Shown here piece after piece: positions 46,480 through 56,792 of a stretch of 64,000 bases of DNA; position 1 is the stretch's first letter; each line of letters begins with the position of its first letter. The DNA is from Perognathus longimembris pacificus (lineage: Eukaryota; Chordata; Mammalia; Rodentia; Heteromyidae): contig NC_063168.1 in NCBI RefSeq assembly GCF_023159225.1, positions 54,911,398 through 54,975,397 on the forward strand. The letters are read 5' to 3'. The translations under genes were made by a program, and so were the position numbers. The notes under the pieces are model-generated. The model was not told the DNA's origin and made no database searches. It was given only the letters and a program-made list of their open reading frames with translations.

Positions 46480-48534
46480 TCACATACATATATGATTATT
46501 TATCTATATACATGAATTGGTTGTAATAATACCCCAAATGCAGAAATAAAATGGTCAAAGGGGGATTCATAATGAGCTTGCAGAATTATAGATCATTCTA
46601 AAAACTTACATGAAGGTGACAAAACAAGGATTCATCCTGAATTTCTATATTAATTTCTCCAGATAGAACCAACTATGTTAGAACACGAAAGAAACTCAGA
46701 GAAGTGGAGATGTGATGAATTAGGTAGTATCTGAGATTTGCTCTCCTTGCAGTGCCAGAAGTTAACTTACCACAATCTTGCAGATTAGGGTAGAAAGACG
46801 ATGGTGTTCCTGAGTGACAGCAAAAGGACAATTTACCACTGAAATCACTAACAGGAATCATTTTCTAGCATTTGCTGCAGGGACTGCAGTTCACACAGGC
46901 AATTAGGTTGGGAGTTGCGTGATACCAATGCACACAGTGAATGGTGTTAACATTGAACAACTTTGAGGTTTAAGAAAGATGATCTTTTATTATCAGCTTC
47001 AAGCAATGTATTTCAACTTTTTCTCTACATGAAGTTATTATATTTGTTGCTCTGTGGCCAAAAAACAAATAACCCTGGTCTCTTATTCAGGAAGAATTAC
47101 CATCCTTAACATGGGAAGCTTTTCACTGAAAATACCTTCTGGAGGAAAGGCCATTGGCATGACTGCTTCCAATGTGTGGGAAAATTGAGAACACTTTGCT
47201 TCTCAGCAAGAAATGGTGAAGGAATGAGTTAAAGGAGAATCATAAACTTGCATCTCCTAATGAAGTAATGAAGGTTATCTGTTATCCCCACCGGGTAAAA
47301 AAAATCAGAAAGTCAATGGGTAGTGATAGACTTATGAATGGATTAATCTATAAATACCTAAATCTATTGTGTAATGGTTACTAAAGGAAAGTAACCAGAT
47401 ATAATGTAGCTCTCATACATGGCAACAGGAAGTACAAATCAGCCCCTATAGCATATTTAACCTGAGTATTAGCAACTTTCAAGATCTATTTGGTAAGAGG
47501 ATAAACATGAAGGGCATTTTTAAAACTTGAAAATGAAAATTCATTAAGTCAAATCTCTTTGCTTTATCACCAAAAGCATGACTGTGCTCTGATAACATGT
47601 AGTTGACAGATTTCAAGGATTTGCCTAGACCTTGTGAAGTTCTCCATTTCACAAACTAAAAAGAAAATCCGATTCATTGTTGCACACCAAATAATCTATG
47701 TCACCAATGGGAAAATTGTAGATTTATTTGTATTGGCAGTAATTGGTCAGTCATCCAACAGCGAGAAGAGCTAATTATTTGAAGATATTGAGGTAACAGG
47801 AAGGTGGAAGCACATGAAAATTCTGAGAGTCAGAGTAGGACCCTCAGGAAACTGAGGAGCTGTGCTGTTTGTTCTGTCTCTTGTTATTTCCTACTAAAAC
47901 TCATCTGTGCAAACATCATTCTCTTTTTGAGCTTGAATTCAGGGAGCCAACACATTCACTCTGATTTACAGCAATTCACCTCTTCTACAAAGGGGAAAAT
48001 TGGACCCAATTCTGTTTTGATTCTGGCCAAAGAATTTTTCACACATGAATGAGATCACTTCAGATCCTTGCTTCCCTTTTCTAGTAGGAGTGTTCTTCAA
48101 TTATTTCAAATAAATAGATTGGTTCCCATTCTGTTCAGCCATTTCGGCAGTCTCTCGATCCTCTTCAGGAGTTATAAGGCTCAGAGGTAGCTTAATAAGG
48201 TATGCTCTTCTCCTGTACGAAATTTAACTTCTAAGTGATGGAGTTGATTGAAGAGCCTCATCAATCAATGGAAATCTTGCTTTTCTCTGTAAGTTCTTAT
48301 TTACTGCTTCTTCATCATATGCTATGTAGTGTCTTAGAGTGCTCTGCACTTAAATTATATGTCACTTTGCTATTTAAATCAATGAATTTAAATTGCTGCA
48401 TAATGATTACTTTCAATTAGCTTTCACTTAAGAAATATGATATCATTACGCATGTTTGTTAGATCTGGTTTTGCAAATAAACCCATACATTTACATTAGG
48501 TCTCTATGAAAGGAGTCAATTTTCTTGAGATATT
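46480..48534. other. No gene or named repeat recognised
   Basis: About 2 kb of unique-looking DNA with ordinary complexity. Open frames of 62 (46673-46861, minus) and 82 codons (47804-48052, plus) lack motifs; the latter has a hydrophobic middle by composition only. Confidence 0.5.
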
Positions 48535-48625
48535 TACTCCTTTGTTTATTTATTGCCATACTAGGTATTAAATCCAGGGCCTATCTTCTATGAGATAAGC
48601 TGTCTGTTACTAAATTATACCTCCA
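48535..48625 (-). mobile_element. Degraded ID-like SINE
   Basis: TTGCCATACTAGGTATTAAA, TCCAGGGCCTATC, ATGAGATAAGCTGTCTGTTA and ATTATACCTCCAGTC read as a reversed ID element with a decayed B box and A box. Confidence 0.55.
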
Positions 48626-48644
48626 GTCTTTTGGAGGTATAATT
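48613..48644. repeat. Perfect 13-bp inverted repeat, 6-bp loop
   Basis: Arms aattatacctcca (48613-48625) and tggaggtataatt (48632-48644) are exact complements around gtcttt. The left arm is the end of the degraded ID element; the right arm adjoins the L1 3' end. Confidence 0.95.
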
Positions 48645-49149
48645 GGAAGAGATGGGCCATTCTATAACTAAGTCATTAATCTTTCCTTCTCATCTCTTCC
48701 TTTCTCCAAACTTACTTTGTTCTCACTTGTTTCCTTGTCCTTATCCCTTCATCCCTATCTTAACTTTCATACTTTTCATGTTATTTCTTCTTCTGCACGT
48801 TCATGTGTCTTTGGGTCTGGCTCACTTTACTTAGTATGATTTTTTTCCCAAGTCCTTCCATTTTCTTACGATGGGGCAATTTCATTCTTTCTGATAGAGA
48901 GATATAATTCCATTGTGTATATGTACCACATTTGCCTGATCCACTTGTCTACTGAAGGGCATCTGGGTTGGTTTCATATTTTAGCAATGGCAAATTGTAC
49001 TGCGATGAACATAGCTGTGTTAGTGGCTTTAGTGTGATCTTACTTATAATCTTTTGGGTAGATGCCACAAAGTAGGGCTGCTGGGTTGTAGGGGAGCTCT
49101 ATGTTTAGCCTTCTGAGGAGCCTCCATACTGCTTTCCAGAGTGGTTGAG

Positions 49150-50706
49150 CAAGTTTACATTCCCACCAACAATGTAGTAGTTCCCTTTTGGCCACATTCC
49201 CTCCAGCATTTGTTATTATTAGTTTTCTTGATATAGGACATTCTTACTGGGGTGCGGTAGAATCTCAGTGTTGTTTTGATTTGCATTTCTTTATGGCACT
49301 TCTTCATGTGTCTCTTGGCCATTTTCATTTCCTCTTCAGAGAAGTTTCTTTTTAGGTCTTTAGCCCACTTGTTGAGGGATCAGTTGGTTCTTTGTGGATT
49401 TTTTTTTTTTAGAGGAATTTAATTTTTTGACTTCTATGTTAATTTTAGATATGAGGCCTTTGTCGGTTGTGTGGCCCATAAAGATCTTCTCCCAATCGGT
49501 GGGCTTTCTGTTTATCTTGCAAGCTATGTCCTTTGCTCTGCAGAAGCTCTGCAATTTGATTCACTCCCATTTGTCCAACCTTTCTTGGATTTGTTGCGTT
49601 TCCGAGCCTTTATCAAGGAAGTTTCATCCTGTGCCAAGGAGACCAAGTCTTTCTCCTATTCTTTCTTGTAGTGTTTTCAGGGTATCTGATTCCATTTGGA
49701 ATTAATTTTGGTGCAGGGTGATATATAAGAATCTAGTTTTAATTTGTTACAGGTATTGATCCAGTTTTGCCAGCACCATTTGTTGAAGAGGTTGTCTTTC
49801 TTCCATCCTATTTTTTTAGCAACTTTATCAAAGATTAAGTAGGCATAGTCCTGCAGGTTCGTTTCTGGGTCTTCACTTCTGTTCCATTGGTCCTCAGGCC
49901 TGTTTTTCTGCCTATACCAAGCTGTTTTATTTATTATAGCATTATAATACAGCTTGAAGTTTGGTATTGTAATTCCTCCAGCACTGCTCGTTCTACTTAA
50001 AATTGTTTTTGCTATTTGGGGTCTTTTATTGTTCCCTATGAATTTCTGGATTGCTTCCTCTATTTTATTAAAGAATAATGTTGGGGTATTGATGGTTGTT
50101 GCATTAACTTGTAGATAGACTTTGTCAATATTGCAATTTTTACAATGTCAATCCTCCCAATCCAGGAGCATGGAGGTTTTTCCATTTCTCAAGTTCTGCC
50201 TTAATTTCCTTTTTCAGGTTTTTAAAGTTCTCATAATAGAGGTCTTTCACTTCTTTGGTTGAGGTTATTCCTAAGTGTTTTATGTTCTTGAGGCTATCGC
50301 TAAAGGAGTTGCTTTCCTGATTTCAGCCTCGCTTATTGAGTTGTTGCATATATAAAAGCCATTGATTTTTGAGGGTGTATTTTGTATCCTGCTACTTTGC
50401 CAAAGTTTTGGATCAGCTCAAGAAGCTTGGGAATAGAGTCTGTGATGTTCTTTAGATACAGGATCATGTCATCTCTTTGCTAAGGAGGGTTACCTTCATC
50501 TTTTTGTATTTGGATCCCCTTTATGGCTCCCTCTTGTCTTATTGCTCTGGCAAGGAATTCTAGTACTATGTTGATTAGAAGAGGAGAGAGCAGACAACCC
50601 CTCTTGCTCCTGATTTTAGAGGAAATGGCTTTAACTTTTCACCATTAAGTATAATGCTTGCTGTGGGTTTGTCATAGACAGCTTTTATTATATTCAGGAA
50701 TGTTCC
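49150..50706 (-). pseudogene. L1 ORF2 segment: late RT, thumb and C-terminal domain
   Basis: In reverse, 50706 starts at a [18 protein letters not shown] segment, continues with a GTRQGCPLS-like block typical of L1 reverse transcriptase, then the post-RT region (IACKINRKPTDWEKIF at about 49500-49545) and the C-terminal domain by 49150. Multiple frameshifts and stops. Its plus-strand frames (49394-49705) are shadows. Confidence 0.87.
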
Positions 50707-51210
50707 CTGGAATCAGACCCATATCCAGCAATGAAATGGAAACTGCAATAAGAGATCTCCCATCCAAGAAAAGCCCAGGTCCAGATGGATTCACAGAAGA
50801 ATCCTATAAAGCCTTCAAAACAGAACACACACCAATATTTCACAAACTCTTCAATGAAAATGAAAGTGAAAGTTTGCTAACAAACACATTTTATGAAGCC
50901 AGTATAACCCTTATCCCAAAACCAGACAAGGACTCACCAAATAAAGAGAACTATAGACCCATTTCTTTGAAGAATATTGATGCAGAAATTCTCAACAAAA
51001 TTCTGGCCAATCGAGTTCAACTAGTCGTCAAAAAAAATCATATACTATGATCAAACTGGATTCATTCCAGAGATGCAAAGCTGGTTCAATGTATGCACGT
51101 TAATCAACATAATCTACCACATCAACCAGAGCAAAGTCAAAAAAATCACATGATTATTTCCCTAGATGAGGTAAAAGCATTTAATAAAATCCAGCACCCA
51201 TTTATGGTAA
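50707..51210 (+). pseudogene. L1 ORF2 segment, inverted (N-terminal RT region)
   Basis: The open frame 50658-51050 from about its residue 17 encodes the start of the L1 reverse transcriptase: SPGPDGF near residue 40, [15 protein letters not shown] near 77-92, [11 protein letters not shown] near 97-107 and ILNKILANR near 110-118. A frameshift follows, after which an FIPEMQSWFN-like and an IQHPFM-like segment can be read to 51210. These are conserved RT blocks before the catalytic FADD box, which is not in this piece. Confidence 0.93.
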
Positions 51211-51233
51211 AAAAAAAAAAAAAAAAAAAAAAA
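51211..51233. repeat. Poly(A) tract at the outer end of the inverted L1 part
   Basis: About 23 As after ORF2 sequence that is naturally A-rich at this point. It is not the L1 3' tail, because ORF2 here is far from its end. Confidence 0.9.
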
Positions 51234-51235
51234 TT

Positions 51236-51810
51236 TGGAGAAACAAGTCTTTATTTAATACTACTTTGTTTCACTTTCTTGTAAATATGGACCATAGTTC
51301 CTGAAGCATTTTTATATACGAGGCTAATTCTTTCAGGTCTACTATGCTAGCTTGTCTCAATTACATATCTTCATTTTTTGATATTGATCAGTTTTACCTG
51401 TTTCTTTTAATGTTTGGTAATTTTAGACTCTGGCATTTCACCTTCTTGAGTCTTTGTAGTTAGTAGTCTTTTTCTTATTGGTGAACTTTCAACAGAGATG
51501 AAACTAACTTACTTAGTTTGAACTTTTCAAGACTTGAGACTTAAGCTTTGCTAGGTGGGATCAAAGCATTTTTATCTCCACTATTGAGATAAAAATCTTT
51601 CTAAAGGTTCCAGTCAGTGGTGTATATATTGTAAGGTTTTACACTCTATCTAGTATGAACTCTAGATACTCCCACCCCTTGGGGAACTCTGAAGACCTTG
51701 GCTTTTATGAGGATTCTTTCCAATCCTCAGATACTTTCTCTTTGTGCTCTGACTTTAGATAATATACTCATCTAGGGGCTCAAGAGAAGTTATTTGCATG
51801 AAACACTCTG

Positions 51811-51814
<4 letters not shown>
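51236..51814. other. No gene recognised
   Basis: Unique-looking, T-rich on the plus strand. Confidence 0.5.
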
Positions 51815-51858
<44 letters not shown>

Positions 51859-51880
51859 TTGTCCCTCTCTCTCTCTCTCA
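51815..51880. repeat. (CT)n polypyrimidine microsatellite
   Basis: About 19 CT units, a short interruption, then more CT. The serine/leucine-repeat open frame at 51798-52010 is an artefact. Confidence 0.96.
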
Positions 51881-52799
51881 TTATTTTTCTGTGCATCTTT
51901 GTAGCACTTTCTTTCTTTCTGTCTCTTTCTTACCAGTCTTATCATGTTCCTCATGCTCCATCCAATTTATTCTCTTGGATTCTCAACAGCAATCTTCTCA
52001 ACTGAGTTAATCTGCTTGGCTCAGTTTGGATTCTGCCTTTCTTTTCTCAGCCATACTGTTTGTTTCTTGGAGCTGATCTGGATACTTCAAGTAATTTATC
52101 TGAGGCAAGCACAGGACTCATCTAGTTCATGGCTCTGACTGAGGTACTACAATCATGGGCTGAAATCATTGCTTCAATTTTCCCCTCAAATGCTTTAGAG
52201 ATATAAGGTAGGAGGTCACTTTCAAACTTTGTTACAGCATATTGGCGATGAAGAGATACATTTGTTCCAATCCTTGTGACAAGGAGTTATTGACTGATCA
52301 CTCTTCATAAATAAAAGAATTAAAGTTCACCCTCAACCAAAATCTTACTCAAAGTTGCAGATGTAGTACAGAGCCAAAAGGTAAACCTTAAATCCATGCT
52401 TATTTCACCCTTGCAACACAACATATATTTTAGATTATTTTTGCTTTGGCAGGAATGATAGAAACTCATTTCCAATAGTTCAGAAATAGTTTTCTACATG
52501 CTGTAATTGAAGGCTTACTTATTTTTTATTTTTCTGGGATATCTGATGCTGACTGAAGAGAGAGAAGAAACTGTGGAATAAAGGAGAGAGATGATAACCT
52601 GAGAAGAATGTGTTGAAATAGTAGGAAATTTGTGTATCATCACAGAGAGATATACACAGTGTTGAAAGCTCAAGACATAAAGGAAATTCTGTGAAAAATG
52701 TCAGAAGTGTTTAAAGGAGGAATTGAGAATCAAGAAAGTCCCTTAAATACTGAAGATCGCAGAATATAAGAAGGCAGCAGGGCATTCACTAGAGCAAGA
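51881..52799. other. No gene recognised
   Basis: Continues with lower-density pyrimidine sequence to about 52100, then unique-looking DNA. Confidence 0.5.
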
Positions 52800-53460
52800 C
52801 TAGTGGGGAGGGGGGGCACATAAGAGTAGGATCCTTATGGGCAGACATTCTTTGGCACAATGCAGGGGTTTCAGGGAGGAGGTGGCTTAGGGGCAAGGCT
52901 TTGCATGGAAGGGAAGGGCTAAGAAGGACTAATCTAGTTAGAGGTAGGGTTACTGATGGAGGATTGTGGGGCTTTGAGTGATCAGCTAGGTTAGAGTTGG
53001 GCTTCCCTTGGAGCAGGTGGGGGTTTCCAGAGAGGAGGCTGGTTGAGGTGTGGCTTCTTTTTGAAATTATGGAGTGTTTAAACTAGTTAAGGATGGAGTT
53101 GTGGAGCAAAACCAGACTTTTTCAAGGGAGGAGATAGGGAGCTGGCAGAATTTCACTTGTAGCAGGATGGTGCTTGGAGGGAAGGGATAGAGTGAAAGAG
53201 GTTTCGTGGTGCAGTAGGGCAGGGCTTCCAGTGACAGGGCTGGACTGGGGCAAGGCTTTGAGACTCTGGGGCAGGGTACAGGGTGTAGGTTGGGGCAGAG
53301 TTTTGGGTAGAGCAGGGCAGAGATTTGACTGTGGCGGCTGACTGGAGATGAGCACTGAAAGGTTAAGGCCAGGCAAGGAGGCAGTAGGGTAGTTAGCAGG
53401 GTTTTCAGGGTAGCAGGACCAGGCTTCCAGGGAGGAGGCTGACTGGAGGTGGGAAGAAAG
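52800..53460 (+). repeat. G-rich degenerate repeat block
   Basis: About 660 bases far richer in G than anything else in the window. Variants of GGGCTTCCAGGGAGGAGGCT recur near 52865, 52998, 53020, 53223 and 53429, with GGGGCAAGGCTTTG at 52891 and 53248. It looks like a decayed minisatellite or tandem repeat. A GGGGAGGGGGGG run at 52805 and other G runs could form G-quadruplex on the plus strand. The Pro/Ser/Leu-rich minus-strand frame (53122-53475) is most simply a by-product of the repeat. Confidence 0.7.
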
Positions 53461-54375
53461 GAGAAAAAATCCCATAGGAATGATTCAGATTATCTGGTTT
53501 TCTTATAAGGATAAAAAGATGATTTTGGAAAATGAGTTCCTAAGGAGCCTAAAATCTTGACAAATTAGTCTTAAGTCATTTCTGCTGTCAAGATAACCAA
53601 CTAATATTTCTGGGCCACAGTTTACTCAGATAATTGCTTTCTTTACTCTTTAGACTATTGAATCTGGCTTTTTACCAGAGGCCCATACATATCTCAAAGT
53701 ATTCGGCCCACTCATAACTCTGGGTGCAGGTAAAAAAGACTACTGGAGGATGAGAAGAGGCAGATGATGTTATGTGCATGAAATTTTCAGGAAATTTTGC
53801 TAATAGAAACCAAACCAGAAACAGTACATACACAGAGGGACCTGCGTGGTGGGTTTTTCTAAAGGTGTAGTGAAGACATGTTTTCTCCAAGCAGGATTTC
53901 CTTATACAGCACTCTTTTATATTATTTCAGTCTAAGTTGATAAATGTAATGTAACTGGAGTAAATTGCTTGGTATAAAGTTCACAGTCATGAATACTGTT
54001 ACCTTTGGTTCATATAACCGAAATTGTTGTTGTAAGTATAGAACTTCAGTGAAATATAGAATAGAAAGGACTCTGAAGACAATTCATGTCTGAAGTATTT
54101 CATGCCACTATCTGGCACTGCCTTTCCCCTGCATAATTAGAAAGAGGAAAATAGGACCTTATTTGGATTTGTGCAAACATACTGTAATTGACATCTGGCC
54201 TTCCAGGAGGGAAAAAAACCATGAACATAGCAAGAAGAATGATTCCTAATTCCACATTCACAGAATATGAAATTTCCAGGTTGTTGCATCAAAAGAATCC
54301 AATTATAGTGGAGTATGCAAATCTCAGAAGATGCCTTCACTGCCTGAGACTTTTGTTTGGTATTTCAAGACAATA
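53461..54375. other. No gene recognised
   Basis: Unique-looking; open frames of 62-72 codons on both strands overlap one another and lack motifs. Confidence 0.5.
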
Positions 54376-54478
54376 GCTGGTAAGGTAACCCAGGCTGGCC
54401 TTGAACTCATGATCTTCCAACCATAGCCTTTCTAGTGAATTCCGAAATTACAATTGTACAGCATCATACATAGCTTTT
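54376..54478 (-). mobile_element. Old B1-type SINE fragment
   Basis: GGTAACCCAGGCTGGCCTTG and AACTCATGATCTTCCAACCA are a reversed B1; the rest is decayed. Confidence 0.65.
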
Positions 54479-55887
54479 GGGGTTTTGACATGATGAGATG
54501 AAGAATTAGAAAGAAGGGAATAATAGAAGCCAGATTTTTTTTTCTTCTTTAGGCAGAAAAGATTTTGTATACAAAATACTGCTAGAGACATATACTGGAT
54601 GCTGTGTCTGATGTAAAGTGAGTATAAAGAGTTCAGTTTTATTACAACAAAACTAAAACCTTAATTTCTATAGGAATTACCTGAAAGAACAGTGATTAAG
54701 GGAAGACCAATTTCATCCCAGGAAAGCAAGTGTAAATTACCCAAAGAGAAGGGTTTAATAGAAACTGATTGTATCTTTGTAAACTTTTAAAAAGTTGCTT
54801 GACTTTTTAAAAGAAAGAAAGCCTGAGGCAGCACCTGAAGAATATAATTTATTTTATATGATTGCTTTGGTAGACAAAAATACAAATAAAAGTGAAAATG
54901 TTGGGAATGAATAATTTAAAATAACCTAGGACACACCAGAAAAAGAGATCATAGAAAATGATTTTATTGTTTCTGAGCATGTATAAGTCAGTGACCCTCA
55001 TCTCTAGGAAAAAGAAGGCAGAGAGCATAACAATGAGTAAAGAAAAGAGGGCAGGTGGAATAGAAATGAAGACAATTGGATCTTTGGGGATTGGATGCAA
55101 GGCCTTGAAGAAGGAACTCAGAAAAGGAAATGTATAAAACAAAGTACTCATAGGAGTAAAAAGAAAGTGTGTTCACAGAGAGCCTCACAGACTCATTAAA
55201 GGACCCATATACAATTTTGTTCAATGTCAGGTGTTTGTTCAATGTGACTAGGTAATGTAAATGTCCTAGGAACATTCTGCAGTTTACAGTTGAAGTTTAA
55301 GGGACTATGAAGAATGATAATTCGGATGCTATTTATAAAGCTTACACATTTTTGGAATTTATTAAAGAATTAAGTATAATTGTGTTACCTACTTTCATGT
55401 TTCATTCTAAAATGAAAGGCAGATATCATTTAGTTCATACACACTTAAATTTTATTAGGAAGAAAGATTTGAGTTTGTATCAATTAGCATACAATTCACC
55501 ATGTGAATGCCCAATAATAATCTCAATTACATATTACCAATGTAATATCAATAACATGACCAGATACTCCCCCAGTCACCAGGGAATGTGACAGAAACAA
55601 ATGTAAGCTAACGTGGGCTCATGTTGCAATGCTACCCCTGAATACAGTCAACTGTAGCCTTTCACAAGTGTGGATGAAATTCTTGGTCAAATGATTACGT
55701 TGAAGTTTACAAACTGAAGAATCTGTTAGACTTAACCTGAAAAAGAAGTGAAAACCAGTCTTAGAATGCGAACAGAAAGCTCTTTTTGCTGGTCTTCTAA
55801 TGATAACATTCAGAATCACTTTCTTCCAAACTGTCACTACAAGAAGTTTTGACAGAACTGGGTTAAGTCTAAATTAAGGTCTGTTAA
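54479..55887. other. No gene recognised
   Basis: Open frames up to 100 codons (54849-55151, minus; 55307-55591, plus) have strongly AT-biased composition and no domain. Confidence 0.5.
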
Positions 55888-56125
55888 TTTTTTTTTTGTC
55901 AGTTATGGGGCTTGAACTCAGGGCCTGAGCACTGTCCCTGAGCTTTTTCACTCAATGCTAGCACTCTACCACTTGGAGCCATAGTGCCACTTGCAGTTTT
56001 TCTGGTGGTTAATTGGAGATAAGTGTCTCAAGGACTTCCCTAACCAGGTTGGTTTTGAACCTCAATTCTCAGGTCTCAGCCTCCTGAGTAGCTAGGATTA
56101 CAGTCTTGAGCCACCAGCACCTGCC
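55888..56125 (-). mobile_element. B1-Geo SINE with a shared 5' extension
   Basis: T tail 55888-55898, Geo to about 55998, linker TTTTCTGGTGGTTAATTGGA, B1 head to 56125. The 80 bases beyond its 5' end (56126-56205) match those beyond the SINE ending at 61439, although the flanks on the tail side do not match. Confidence 0.92.
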
Positions 56126-56205
56126 ATATGTGAACTGTATTTTTCTTCAATAAATAGTAACACTCTCTTAATTACTGGTTTTAATATTTGGTGCACATTT
56201 AAATA
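56126..56205. repeat. Sequence shared with 61440-61520
   Basis: Both contain TTTTCTTCAATAAATA and GAATTACTGGTTTTAAT-like sequence (here TTAATTACTGGTTTTAATA) in the same order and spacing, adjoining B1-Geo 5' ends. It is not part of the SINE in the other copies in this window. Confidence 0.85.
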
Positions 56206-56505
56206 CAATGCATATTTGTAAAATACACTGCAGTGGTAGTTAAGGTAGAGAGATGACTTTAAGCCACATAGAGTAAAAACCCATAAGGAAATTAAAATTC
56301 ATTGTTAAAAAGATCAAATTCATATTAACTGTGTAAATATACTGATTAGAAAATCTGTAATGACACCTGGAAATATTCAAAGAAAAGTATTTTGTATGGG
56401 AAAATCGTTGAAAACTATCGTCCGTTTTGCTTTTAATACAAGAACATGGGCATGATTTGATTTACTTAAGTGTACTGATCTACTATACTGACAGTGGGAT
56501 AGAAG

Positions 56506-56552
56506 TTTTATTTTATTTTATTTTATTTATTTATTTATTTATTTATTTATTT
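56506..56552. repeat. (TTTTA)n/(TTTA)n repeat
   Basis: TTTTA units followed by about eight TTTA units, just left of the SINE at 56568. Confidence 0.95.
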
Positions 56553-56567
56553 GGTAATGCTTAACTT

Positions 56568-56778
56568 TTGTTTTGTTTTGTTTTGCCAGTCTTGGGGCTT
56601 GAACTCAGGGCCTGAGCACTGTCCCTGGCTTGTTTTTGCTCAAGGCTAGTATTCTGCCACTTGAACCACAGTGCCACTTCTGGCCTATTATATATATATG
56701 TGGTGCTGAGGAACTGAACCCAGAGCTTCATGTATATGAGGCAAACATTCTTGCCACTAGGGTGTATTTCTAGCGCCA
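56568..56778 (-). mobile_element. IDL-Geo SINE with 14-bp target duplication
   Basis: TTTTG-type tail, Geo at about 56584-56684, ID-like half to 56778. The flanks gtaatgcttaactt (56554-56567) and gtaatgctcaactt (56779-56792) differ at one base. Confidence 0.94.
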
Positions 56779-56792
56779 GTAATGCTCAACTT

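Larger units (their letters stand above)
48645..51235 (-). mobile_element. L1 insertion with 5' inversion
   Basis: From about 50706 down to 48645 the minus strand reads through ORF2 from late reverse transcriptase to the C-terminus and 3' UTR. From about 50707 to 51210 the plus strand carries the preceding ORF2 portion, that is, the 5' end is inverted. The two parts meet at adjacent ORF2 positions with roughly eight to ten codons missing. A tract of about 23 As follows the inverted part. I could not find a certain target duplication, and the left boundary is approximate. Confidence 0.85.

Noticed and set aside
53122..53475. 117-codon Pro/Ser/Leu-rich minus-strand frame
   Set aside because: It reads the C-rich strand of the degenerate repeat block; internal similarity comes from the DNA repeat.
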